From Verrucomicrobiia bacterium (GTDB taxonomy: Bacteria; Verrucomicrobiota; Verrucomicrobiia; Limisphaerales; JADLHS01), in assembly GCA_026125285.1 (NCBI GenBank), contig JAHCLO010000012.1:1-64000 (forward strand): 64,000 nucleotides of DNA. Reading direction: 5' to 3'. The position numbers and the translations under genes were made by a program. The notes under the pieces were generated by a model. It saw only the letters and a program-made list of their open reading frames with translations. It had not been told where the DNA came from and ran no database searches. Positions 51,652-61,400 of the stretch are shown here, in pieces. The first letter of the stretch is position 1. Each line of letters starts with the position of its first letter.

Positions 51652-53151
51652 ATGAAGAATTCGCGACGCAGTTTTCTCGCGCAATCCGGCCTGTTGACCG
51701 CCACAGCGCTTGGCGCGCCCCACCTCGCACGGGCCTCGGAAACCATTTTATCGCAACCCGGCCAGACGCCGAAACGCGTCATCATGATGGTCAGCGATGG
51801 CATGAGCATGGGAACGTTCACCGGGGCCGACCATTTTTCCCTGCTCACGCGGAATCGGCCGACCACCTGGCGGCGATTGTTGAACCAGCCGGAGACCGTG
51901 ACGGGCTTGATGAACATGCGGGCGCTCAACGCGATAGTGCCGGATTCCGCTGCCGCCGCGTCCAAATGGGGCTCCGGCGCTCTCGTCGTCAATGGCGCGG
52001 TGAATCACTTTCCCGATGGCACCGGGCTCAAGCCGTTGTGCGAAGTGCTGGGCGACGCCGGTTGGCAACGCGGGCTGGTGACCACCACGGAGATTACGCA
52101 CGCCACTCCCGCCGGTTTTGCCGCCAGCGTCAGTTCGCGCGATTTGGCCGACACGATTGCCGAGCAATACCTCGAACACCGACTTGACGTGTTGCTCGGC
52201 GGCGGCAGCGACAAGTTCGATGCCAGCAAGCGCAAAGACCAGCGCGACCTTTTCGCGGACTACGCGCAGGCGGGTTACTCGCTCCTGCGCACGGCGGAGG
52301 ACCTGCGCACCGCTCCATTGGACCGGCGCTGGCTCGGGACGTTCACGTCCGGTCATATTCCATTCCTCGTGGATCATCAGAACGACGCCGCGCACCACAA
52401 AGCCGTGCCGAGGTTGGCGGCCATGACGAAGCGGGCGCTGGAAAAACTCGCCAATGCGGAGCACTTCTTTCTGCTCGTGGAAGGCGGGCGCGTGGATCAG
52501 GCGTGTCACAACTGCGACATCGCCGGCGCCATGCGTGAGCAGATCGCCTTCGATGAAGCCATTGATGTGGTGCTGGAATTCCAACACCAACACCCCGATA
52601 CCCTGGTCGTGCTCACCACCGATCACGGCTGCGGCAATCCGGGGGTGAATGCGATTGGCGGCGCCTATGCCCGCAGTTCGCCGCTGTTCAAAAACGTGGC
52701 GGCAATGAAATGTTCGGTCGCCACCATGATCCAGCAAATGGGCACTGAACCCTCAGTGGACCAGATTCAAACCGTCTTCCGCGAGGCCACCAACGGCTAC
52801 AAAATCTCCGAACGCCGCGCCAGCCTGCTAGCGCCCTTCCTCGCGCGCAAAGGCAGCACCCTTTACGACGTTATGAATTCGGCGGTCGTGCAGGTTGGTC
52901 AGTTGCTGGCTAACCATTTGGCGGTCGGTTGGACGGGCTCGACGCACAGCGCGGATTACGTCCTCGTCACCGCGCGCGGGCCGGGCGCGGAGAATTTCCG
53001 GGGCTTCATCAATGGCACGGACGTGTTTGACCAATGCCTCACCTTTGCCGACGTGGATTTCCGCAATCCGCAACTGCCGGTTACCGACGGCTTCGCCCTG
53101 CAAAGCGCCGCGCTTGAGAACACCGACGATTATCTGCGCGTCATGGCGTAG
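51652..53151 (+). CDS. Alkaline phosphatase (PhoA-type), exported
   Basis: A 499-residue enzyme with an N-terminal Tat-like signal (NSRRSFLAQSGLLTATALGA). The alkaline phosphatase core shows metal Asp in MMVSDGMSMG, catalytic Ser99 in IVPDSAAAASKWGSG, TTTEITHATPAGFAA, LLGGGSDKFD, FFLLVEGGRVDQACHNCD, VLTTDHGCGNPG and a C-terminal TGSTHSADYVLVTARG with the last His ligand. It frees phosphate from phosphomonoesters in the periplasm. A 228-bp gap precedes it. Confidence 0.92.
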   Translation: MKNSRRSFLAQSGLLTATALGAPHLARASETILSQPGQTPKRVIMMVSDGMSMGTFTGADHFSLLTRNRPTTWRRLLNQPETVTGLMNMRALNAIVPDSAAAASKWGSGALVVNGAVNHFPDGTGLKPLCEVLGDAGWQRGLVTTTEITHATPAGFAASVSSRDLADTIAEQYLEHRLDVLLGGGSDKFDASKRKDQRDLFADYAQAGYSLLRTAEDLRTAPLDRRWLGTFTSGHIPFLVDHQNDAAHHKAVPRLAAMTKRALEKLANAEHFFLLVEGGRVDQACHNCDIAGAMREQIAFDEAIDVVLEFQHQHPDTLVVLTTDHGCGNPGVNAIGGAYARSSPLFKNVAAMKCSVATMIQQMGTEPSVDQIQTVFREATNGYKISERRASLLAPFLARKGSTLYDVMNSAVVQVGQLLANHLAVGWTGSTHSADYVLVTARGPGAENFRGFINGTDVFDQCLTFADVDFRNPQLPVTDGFALQSAALENTDDYLRVMA

Positions 53152-53195
53152 AGCCATGTTGGAGTGTAACTGCGTCCATCAGGAGTGATTGCTTC

Positions 53196-53933
53196 TCACG
53201 GTTGCAGCTCCCGCAGCCAGGCGACCACAGAGCTGGCCATCGTCTTGGCGTGATGCTCGGAAAACACGTGATCCGCTTCCGGCATTTCAATGAGCCGTTT
53301 GGGTTCGCTGGCCACGGCGAACAGATCGCGCGAATCCTGGGGTGGCACGACGTCGTCCGCCAGACCATGCACGAACAACCACGGCGCGCGGACTTGGCGC
53401 GCGGACTCCGTGACGCTGTTCACGCGCGTCATATCGTCCAGATAAGCCTGCGAGAGTGGACATTCCGGTTTGTCCCACATGCAGCCCGTGCCGGGAGTGA
53501 CGCCGGCAAACTCCCGCTGCGCGAACGCCGCGGTGTGGGCCATGCCCGCGAGGGAGATCAGGAACTTGATGCGCAAGTCGCTGCTGGCGCGCAGCACGCC
53601 CACCGCCGCGCCCATGCTGTGTCCGGCGTAACCCACGTGCCAGCCCGGCAACGCGTCGAGGACCGCGCCGAGGTCCTCGACTTCCTTGGAAACCGTGCTG
53701 TCCGCGAAACGGCCTTCCGAGTTGCCGTTGCCGGAAAACGACAGGCGCACGGCGTGGACGCCAATGTGCGCGAGCTGATTGGCAAGTTCCACCAGCAACG
53801 GGCGGTCCTTGTTGCCGGTGACGCCGTGGCCGAGAACGACCAGGGTGGAGACCTCCGTCGCCCCGGCGTGATAGGTGAAGTCCAGTAGCTCACCGTGCCG
53901 GTTGCGAAATTCATGGGGTACAGTTCGTTTCAT
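53196..53933 (-). CDS. Alpha/beta hydrolase
   Basis: A 245-residue cytoplasmic hydrolase. The oxyanion region is VVLGHGVTGNKDR, the nucleophile Ser is in VGYAGHSMGAAVG, the Asp in FVHGLADDVVPP, and the His in ADHVFSEHH. It resembles the serine aminopeptidase/UPF0227-like group of small acyl hydrolases (COG1073). ATG 53933 lies six bases after the prfC stop on the same strand, so the two are co-transcribed and probably coupled. Substrate unknown. Confidence 0.87.
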   Translation of the reverse strand: MKRTVPHEFRNRHGELLDFTYHAGATEVSTLVVLGHGVTGNKDRPLLVELANQLAHIGVHAVRLSFSGNGNSEGRFADSTVSKEVEDLGAVLDALPGWHVGYAGHSMGAAVGVLRASSDLRIKFLISLAGMAHTAAFAQREFAGVTPGTGCMWDKPECPLSQAYLDDMTRVNSVTESARQVRAPWLFVHGLADDVVPPQDSRDLFAVASEPKRLIEMPEADHVFSEHHAKTMASSVVAWLRELQP

Positions 53934-53939
53934 AGTTGT

Positions 53940-55553
53940 TCAAACGAGGGAGTTGACTTTCGGGGCGGTGGCTTCTCCGCGGGGCGGCAGAGTGGCCAGC
54001 GGCACTTTGGGATTCCTTTGGGTGAAATAGTTGCAGGCCCATTCGTCGGCAAACAGGATCACCGTCTGCCCGGCGGCATCCGTGGCCAACCGCGCGCCGG
54101 AAGGCAAGTCGTCTTCGCCCACGGCCGCATTGGTGCCGGCGAGCCAGCGCAGGACTTTCCACGGTCCATGCTCCAGCCGCGATTCGGCGCCATACTCGGT
54201 TTGCAGCCGATACTGGACGACTTCGAATTGCAGCGGGCCCACGGCTCCGAGCAACGGTACGCGCTGGGTCGAGTTGTGGAGGAGGAACGATTGCACAACG
54301 CCTTCTTCAAGCAGTTGATTCAGCCCTTCCCGGAAACGTTTGAACTGCGCGGTGCTCGGACTGTGCAGCCATGCGAAACATTCCGGAGCGAAATGCGGAA
54401 TCTCGTCGTACCGCAATGCGGGGTCCTCGGCGAGCGTATCGCCGATGCGGAAATCCGCGTGCCCGACCAATCCCACGACGTCGCCCGCGTATGCCTCGTC
54501 CACGGTCTCCCGCTCCCGGCCAAAGAGCTTGTGCGAACTGGAGAGGCGCAACTTCCGGCCGGTGCGCGTATGGACGACGTTCATGTCGCGCTCGAAACGG
54601 CCCGAACAAACACGCACAAACGCCAGGCGGTCGCGGTGTTTGGGGTCCATGTTGGCCTGGATTTTGAAGATGAATCCGGAGAAGCCATCCGTAGCCGGGT
54701 TCACCAATTGCCCATGCACGAACCGCGCACGCGGTGTGGGCGCGAGTTGTAGGAACGCATCGAGCAACAGTTGCACGCCAAAATTATTGACCGCGCTGCC
54801 GAAGAAGACCGGCGTTAGTTCGCCGGCGAGAATCTTGCCGTGATCGAAGCTCGCTCCCGCCCCTTCGAGCATGGCGAGTTCCTCGACCGTGCGCGCGTAA
54901 ACCTCCGGCGTCATCGCCTCGCGCACGAGGTTGTCCGTCAATCCATGCACGGACACCGGCGCGCGAAAGGCGCCGCCGGGCGTGCGCTCGAAGAAATGAA
55001 CCTGATTGGCTCGCCGGTCGAACACACCGCGGAAATCCACCCCGTCGCCGAGCGGCCAGTTGACCGGATACGCATGAATACCCAGCACCCGCTCCAGTTC
55101 ATCGAGCAAAGCCAGGGGATCGCGAGCCGGACGATCCAGCTTGTTCATGAAGGTGAAGATGGGTATGCCACGCTGGCGGCACACCTCGAAGAGCTTGCGG
55201 GTCTGGCTCTCAATGCCTTTGCCCGCGTCAATTACCATCACCGCCGCGTCCACGGCCGTGAGCACGCGATACGTGTCCTCGGAGAAATCCTTGTGGCCGG
55301 GCGTGTCGAGCAGGTTCACGCAGCAACCGCCGTATTCAAATTGCAGCACGGTGGAACTGACGGAGATGCCGCGCTTCTTCTCCAATTCCATCCAGTCGCT
55401 GGTGGTGGCGCGCTGACTCTTGCGGGCGGTGACCGAGCCGGCCAGTTGGACGGCCCCGCCGTAGAGCAGGAATTTTTCCGTCAACGTGGTCTTGCCGGCG
55501 TCCGGATGCGAGATGATCGCAAACGTCCGCCGTCGTGAGATTTCATTTTCCAT
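53940..55553 (-). CDS. prfC: Peptide chain release factor 3
   Basis: A 537-residue translational GTPase. G1 is ISHPDAGKTTLTE, the switch region RGISVSSTVLQFEY, G3 LLDTPGHKDFSEDTYR, G4 TFMNKLDRPARD. RF3 removes RF1/RF2 from the ribosome after termination. RF3-specific landmarks in the later domains include FFGSAVNNFGVQLLLDAFL, SGFIFKIQANMDPKHRDRLA, VGLVGHADFRIGDTL and LLGAVGPLQFEVVQYRLQTE. Length fits the family. Confidence 0.95.
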   Translation of the reverse strand: MENEISRRRTFAIISHPDAGKTTLTEKFLLYGGAVQLAGSVTARKSQRATTSDWMELEKKRGISVSSTVLQFEYGGCCVNLLDTPGHKDFSEDTYRVLTAVDAAVMVIDAGKGIESQTRKLFEVCRQRGIPIFTFMNKLDRPARDPLALLDELERVLGIHAYPVNWPLGDGVDFRGVFDRRANQVHFFERTPGGAFRAPVSVHGLTDNLVREAMTPEVYARTVEELAMLEGAGASFDHGKILAGELTPVFFGSAVNNFGVQLLLDAFLQLAPTPRARFVHGQLVNPATDGFSGFIFKIQANMDPKHRDRLAFVRVCSGRFERDMNVVHTRTGRKLRLSSSHKLFGRERETVDEAYAGDVVGLVGHADFRIGDTLAEDPALRYDEIPHFAPECFAWLHSPSTAQFKRFREGLNQLLEEGVVQSFLLHNSTQRVPLLGAVGPLQFEVVQYRLQTEYGAESRLEHGPWKVLRWLAGTNAAVGEDDLPSGARLATDAAGQTVILFADEWACNYFTQRNPKVPLATLPPRGEATAPKVNSLV

Positions 55554-55872
55554 TTTCTGATTTCGTATAAATTGTCTGGCCCCGGGTGCTTTGTGTCGGT
55601 TTCACTTGTCGGGGCCTCAAAACGGGTAAAACCGCAGAATACAAAACGAGCGAAGTCGCAGAAGGCACTCCTCTGCGAGAAGGGGTGACTAGGGTGGGGT
55701 AGGGATAAAACGCGACCGGCGCGACTCGATCAAAGCCGCGTGCAACTCACCATTTTCGCTGACAGCCAGTGTGGGCACGACCGGAGCATGGGGAACATCA
55801 CGGCCCGCGGCAAGGTTGTTTTTGGAGCCCCAGCCACGCAGCCACGCCTCAGTCTGGACAAGTGACAGCGCT
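55554..55872. other. Gene-free stretch upstream of prfC
   Basis: I see no gene here; short frames on both strands lack starts and family features. An inverted pair GGCCCCG (55578-55584) / CGGGGCC (55610-55616) lies 25-60 bp upstream of the prfC start and could be a leader hairpin. A TATAAA-like stretch (55566) sits between it and the start. Confidence 0.4.
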
Positions 55873-55990
55873 CGTAGCGCAGGATTGCATCCTGCCGTAT
55901 CGCGGATTTGCAGTCCGCAGGAGTTTGCCAGCGCCGTCGTTCCCGAGCAATGGGCCGGTTCGCCGCATGAAATGTGGCGATACTGCCCAG
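55873..55990 (+). repeat. Palindromic-ended dispersed repeat, copy 2
   Basis: It starts CGTAGCGCAGGATTGCATCC, like copy 1 at 12783, and shares TGCCGTATCGCGGATTT and the GGCGATACTGC block. The right terminal inverted repeat (CTGCGCTACG in copy 1) is altered here to CTGCCCAGCG, so the end is uncertain. The 196 bp after it, to the GH20-like gene, hold no gene I can support. Confidence 0.6.
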
Positions 55991-56186
55991 CGCGATCGAG
56001 CCGCAACCAAACGTTTCGGACCGCGGCGGGAAGCGCGGCGCCACGCCGCCTTGGCCGCGCTGCCCCAACTCACACAAACGGTGTCGCCGCTGTTCCTTGC
56101 GACTGCATTCCATAACTGTCGCCACGCGCGACGATTCCCGACGATAAGGCGGATTGGAAATCTGTCACTGCCGGGAAGGGCCAAGG

Positions 56187-58139
56187 TTACTCCGCGACGT
56201 AGGTTTTGTTGACCAACACGCGCGCAGCTTCGGGCGGGAAGTGCAGGATTCCCCGGCGATAGTCATCCATCCGCCACTGCAAGAACGGCGAGCACTTGGC
56301 CGTCGTGCCTTTGTTGCGCAACGGCCAATAGGCCTTGAAGTCGCTGTCAATCTCGCGCAATTCACGGATGCCTCGCGTGGCCAGACTGCGCGCGGAAACG
56401 ACTTTGCCGGCGGCCAGCGCCTGTTGCCAAAGCATTATCTGACAGGATTGCACCGCCATCCGGGTGGCGAGTTCGAGCTCTGTCCGCAGTACCTGGCCCT
56501 CCGGTGTTGCCGGTTGACCACGCTGCATCACAGCCCGCTGCTTTTCAAGTTTGGCCAGCGCGGCGTGGATGTTCTTCTCCGGGATGCGCGCGTAGTACTT
56601 CAGTCCGCTACGGCAGAACAACTCGCGCGTTGCGGGCGGCGGCGCGGCAATCACCGCGCCATAAGGAGTGACGTTTGATTCGAGATAACGAAATGTGCGA
56701 TGCGCAAAACCAAGGGCAATCGCCGCCCTGGCGATTCGCTGGGTGGAATCGTGAAATACATCGCGGCTCAGGACTGCTGCCAGTTGCGCTTCGTCGAAAC
56801 TTGCGGCACACCAACTGACGCTTGCGCCCAGCAGATACGGCGCGTAACTCACGGCCAACGGTTGCGGATGGCCGCCATCGCCCCAATCGGTGTTCAAGTA
56901 ACCAATCGCGCCGTGCTTGCGGCCTGCCTCTGCGGCCCGGCGCAGATTGGCGAAGCCCGTATCATGCCGGCCCAGCAGTGTCATCCACGTGGACGTGCCG
57001 GGACACACGTAAAATGGCACCTTCGATTTCGCGAACAGCCGAGCCTCTTCGTCGAACGGATGATTGGCTTCGTAACCCCAGTTCAACGCGATGCTGTCCG
57101 GCGGCAACTCCGGGATCAATTCGGGATGATGCAGAATGATGTCGCCCCAGAACATCATTCGCCGTCCGCGAGCGGTGACTTCGCGATGGATTGATTTGAG
57201 GAAGTCGAGATACACACGCCCTTTGCCGCGGCTCTCGCAAAGCTTCCTGCTTCGGCCTCGACCCAAATCCCACGTTTCATCACACCCCACATTGAAATGG
57301 CGGCTGCTGAAGTGCGGCAGGAGTTCGTCGTAAAGTTCGCGGATGAATCCCAGCGTGCCGGGGTGGTTCGGGGCGAGTGTGGTGGGGAAGCGCAGGAAAT
57401 CGCCGGTTGAACCTTCATAAGGAGCAGAAACCTCGGCCAGATCTCGCAGGCGGTGGTGTTCGAGGAAGTGGCGCAAGTGACCGAATGAATTCTGATTCGG
57501 CACCAGATCAATGCCGAGTTGCCGACAACGCGCGTCCAGTTTCAGCATCTCCTCCCCGGTCAGCGCGCTCCAATCGCGCCAGACGGATTCATATTTCCGG
57601 TAGGCAAACGTGTGCTCGGTGTAGAGCTGCAATTCGTTGATCTTGAAATCGGCAAGCTGCTCCACCAGGTCCAGCAGCGTTTCCAACTTCGGCACGCGAC
57701 CCCGCGAAACGTCCAGCATCACGCCGCGTCGCGGAAAATCCGGATGATCCCGAATGACCAGACAGGGCAGGCGGCACCCGCACTCACGCAACATCTGGCG
57801 CAAAGTCGCCACGCCCGCGCGCAAGCCGCCGACGGTGTGGCATTGAATCAAAACGCCGCGGCGACTGATGGTCAGCGCGTAACGTTCCGCGTGCGCCGAG
57901 ATTGAGCGGTTCAACACCGCGCGCACCGCCAACCGTGGATGTTTCGCCGGCCCGGTGACGAGTTCGAGCGCCACGCCCGCCCCCTGCGCGGCGGACTGCA
58001 ATCGCCCCGCCAGCGGCAGCAGCACCGTATCGCGAGGCAGGGCGGCGTCCAGGTGCAGAACTCCGCGCGCGGGCAGGGTGAAACTGCCGCCCGTGAGTCT
58101 TAGCGAGCGAGGAGCGGGCAGTAAGTTCAGAGCTTTCAT
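56187..58139 (-). CDS. GH20-like beta-N-acetylhexosaminidase
   Basis: A 650-residue protein without an obvious signal peptide. Residues ~1-130 form the GH20b-type N-domain; the catalytic TIM barrel starts at PRRGVMLDVSRGRVPKLETL. It has INELQLYTEHTFAYRK and the Asp-Glu pair in FNVGCDETWDLG, the expected acid/base. FWGDIILHHPELIPEL and ALNWGYEANHPFDEEA follow; the C-terminal ~170 residues are helical. GH20 enzymes remove terminal GlcNAc or GalNAc. ATG 58139 is chosen over GTG-type 58154 by family length. Confidence 0.87.
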   Translation of the reverse strand: MKALNLLPAPRSLRLTGGSFTLPARGVLHLDAALPRDTVLLPLAGRLQSAAQGAGVALELVTGPAKHPRLAVRAVLNRSISAHAERYALTISRRGVLIQCHTVGGLRAGVATLRQMLRECGCRLPCLVIRDHPDFPRRGVMLDVSRGRVPKLETLLDLVEQLADFKINELQLYTEHTFAYRKYESVWRDWSALTGEEMLKLDARCRQLGIDLVPNQNSFGHLRHFLEHHRLRDLAEVSAPYEGSTGDFLRFPTTLAPNHPGTLGFIRELYDELLPHFSSRHFNVGCDETWDLGRGRSRKLCESRGKGRVYLDFLKSIHREVTARGRRMMFWGDIILHHPELIPELPPDSIALNWGYEANHPFDEEARLFAKSKVPFYVCPGTSTWMTLLGRHDTGFANLRRAAEAGRKHGAIGYLNTDWGDGGHPQPLAVSYAPYLLGASVSWCAASFDEAQLAAVLSRDVFHDSTQRIARAAIALGFAHRTFRYLESNVTPYGAVIAAPPPATRELFCRSGLKYYARIPEKNIHAALAKLEKQRAVMQRGQPATPEGQVLRTELELATRMAVQSCQIMLWQQALAAGKVVSARSLATRGIRELREIDSDFKAYWPLRNKGTTAKCSPFLQWRMDDYRRGILHFPPEAARVLVNKTYVAE

Positions 58140-58293
58140 ATTGGCGCTAACCAATGGCCGTCATCCAGTGCGAGCCAGTGTTATCGCGGACAGGCCAGGA
58201 CGCAATCTGTTAACGCAGACCTTACGTGAAGATCCGTAGCGGGGAGCATTTGCGACGGACTTGCTCTACATGCCCGTCCAGTTCACCGTTTGA

Positions 58294-58326
58294 TTGACGC
58301 TCCAGCCAAAGGCGTGGTAGCGTCAA
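58294..58326. promoter_or_regulatory. Inverted repeat upstream of giant beta-helix gene
   Basis: TTGACGCT (58294-58301) and AGCGTCAA (58319-58326) are perfect 8-bp inverted arms 17 bp apart, 78 bp before the start at 58404. TTGACG also resembles a -35 box. A regulator site or hairpin is possible; nothing confirms either. The rest of the 264-bp gap holds no gene. Confidence 0.4.
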
Positions 58327-58403
58327 CTCACTGAACCCTGAACCAAGTCGGAGACCAGTTGCGCCGTGCGCACGCGACACAATCACAAATCACGTCAACA
58401 CCT

Positions 58404-61400
58404 ATGAAACACTCTTCCTCGGCAATACTGGGAATCTCCGGACTATTGTTGCTTTCCGCCATCGCTCAGGCGGCGGAGCGCTATGTTTCCTTGAGCGGCA
58501 GTCATCTCCCGCCTTTCACGAGCTGGGCTGAAGCCGCGACCAACATCCAGGCGGCGATTGATGCCGCGAATGAAGGCGACACGATATGGGTCACCAACGG
58601 TGTGTACAACAGTGGTGGCAAAATCATGGCCGGTGATCTGGTCAATCGGGTGGCCCTGGACAAGGCGGTGACGGTTCAGAGCGTGAACGGCCCGGCAGTA
58701 ACCGTAATTGAAGGACAGAGAGATTTTGCGACATCCACCGGCGCGCTGGCCACGCGGGCTGCCTGGTTGACCAATGGAGCGGTGTTGAGCGGCTTCACGT
58801 TGCGGGCGGGACAGACGCGGGCCAGTGGTGACACGATCTCGTTGCGCAACGGTGGCGGTGTTTGGTGCGTTTCAACCAACGCGGTGGTGACCAACAGCCT
58901 GATCGTCGGCAATGCGGCGGCGACTCTCGGCGGGGGAACATTCCGCGGCACTCTCCGCAACTGTCTGCTGAAGGAGAACGGAGCCGGCAGTGGGGGCGGG
59001 GCGGCAGAGGCCATTTTGATAAATTGTGCGGTTATCGGAAACGTTGCCAGCCTTCAGGGCGGTGGTGCGTTTACCGGAATGTTAACCAACTGCACGGTTT
59101 CCGGGAACGCGGCGGGCACGGAAGGTGGCGGTACCAGAACGGCCAGCGCCTACAACACAATCATCTGGAACAATCGCGCGCCAAACGGCTCCAACTATCT
59201 GGCGGGCAGTTTCGCGTTCAGTTGTGCCAGCCCGTTGCCGCCAGGGGCAGGGAACACCGCCACGAACCCGATGCTGCTTGCCGACGGCCAGCATCTCGCC
59301 AGCGATTCACCGGTGCGCACTGCCGGGAATCCTACATTTGCCAGCGGGCTCGACATAGACGGCCAGCCGTGGGCCGACCCTCCGTCACTGGGCTGTGACC
59401 AATGGATGCCGGAACCCATGATTCTAGCTCAACCGCATTTGTCTCTCGATGGCTGGGGCAGTCTCCGCCTCTCGATGCTGGCTGCCGGAGCAGAACCTCT
59501 GTCATACGCCTGGTTCAAGAACAGTGAACCCTTGATTCCAGATGGACGGCAACACGGATTTGACACCGGCAACTTAAAGCTTCTGGGGATTGTGCCACAA
59601 GATGCCGGTGAATACTCCGTGGTGGTCAGCAATGGATTTGGCGTGGTGACCAGTATGGTGGCACAAGTCACCATTCACTGTGCCGACGCCGCCGCCAGTT
59701 CACCAACGCTCCCCTATGCCGGCTGGTCCACTGCGGCCACCACAATTCAAGAGGCCATAGACGCGGCCAGTGCCGGCGCGGTGGTGCTGGTGACCAACGG
59801 GGTGTATGCGAACGGAGGCAGGATCATGGCGGGCGACTTGATGAACCGCGTGGCGGTGGACAAACCCCTCTTGGTAACCAGTGTCAATGGACCTTCGACG
59901 ACCATCATTGTCGGGCAAAAGGACGCTGCCACCAATGGCCCAACTGCCGTCCGGGCCGTCTGGCTGACTCAAGGGGCGGTACTGTCCGGCTTCACAGTGC
60001 GAAACGGCGCCACCCGTTCCAGCGGCGATCAAGTGACGCTGCTCAGCGGTGGCGGCCTTTGGTCAGTAAGCACCAACGCCCTCGCGACCGATTGCTTGAT
60101 CTTGGACAACGCGGCGTTTTTTGGTGGTGGCGCGTTCCGTGTCAGTTTGGAACGTTGCACGGTACAGAACAATTTCGCCCAGTTGGATGGCGGGGGTGTT
60201 TGTTCAAATCTGGTCCAAAACAGTCGGATATTCACCAACACCGCTGTGCAGAATGGCGGCGGGGCGCATGGCGCCAGGATAACCGCCAGTGCCATATCGG
60301 GAAATGTGGCCGGCACGGGTGGCGGGGCCCACAGGAGCGAGTTGACGCACGTCACGGTGGTGAAGAATCGCGGCCGGTTCACAGGAGGCGGAACGACTGG
60401 ATGCGCCCATACCAATAGCATCATGTGGTTGAATTTTGTGGGAAGCAGTCTCAACAATTACAGTTCACCGGCGGGCTTTCGCTCCAGTTGCAGCACCGCC
60501 TTGCCACCGCTCGGGGGGAACATCAGCCTGGACCCGTTGCTGCTGGCCGATGACATTCATCTCGCCACAAATTCGCCCTGTCGTGGCGCGGGGCTGGCCG
60601 TCACCGCCGGGCCTGACATTGACGGACAGCCCTGGAACGCCCCGCCTTCCATTGGTTGCGATGAGTGGAGCCCGGAGCCGATAGCGGCCCCTCCGACAAT
60701 TCATTTTGATGCGTGGCGGCGGGCAAGAATCTCGGCAATCGCGGCTGGGGAGGCCCCGTTTGCATATCGTTGGCTGAAGGACGGTGGTGAACTGGCTGAT
60801 GGCGGTTCGGCGGGAGGTGTCAATAGCCCGGAGTTGCATCTCTCTCCGATTGGCTTCACCGACGCCGGTAACTACCGCTTCGTACTGAGCAACGCCTTTG
60901 GCATCAGTACCAGCCAGGTCGTGCAACTGACAATCCGTTGTGTGGACGTCAACAACCCGACACCCACGCCCCCTTACGACTCCTGGACTTCGGCGGCGAA
61001 TGTCATTCAGGATGCCGTGGATCTAGCCGACGCCGGAGATTTGATCCTGGTGAACAATGGCATTTACGCTCGTGGCGGCAGGGTGATGGCTGGTGATCTG
61101 ACCAACCGCGTCGCCGTGGACAAGGCGGTTGCGCTGATGAGTGTGAGCGGGCCGAGTGCCACGATTATTCAAGGCGAATGGGATGTCCCCTCCACCAACG
61201 GTCCGGGCGCCGTGCGCGGCGTCTGGCTCGGGGATGAAGCCGCGATCTTCGGTTTCACCGTGCGCGGTGGGGCCACGCGGGGATTGGTCGGGGACGGGAT
61301 CAATCTCCAAACCGGCGGCGGGGTGTGGTGCAACTCCACGAATGCGCGGGTGGTGGGTTGCATCATTCGCGGGGGCGCTGCCGGAGCAACTGGGGGTGGA

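Noticed and set aside
44405-53945. Shared leader GTTTGAACAA before the genes at 44411 and 53933
   Set aside because: Only two cases in unrelated genes; one contains the prfC stop codon. Chance is likely.
55689-56125. Small frames next to dispersed repeat copy 2
   Set aside because: They overlap the repeat, lack plausible starts, and show no family features.
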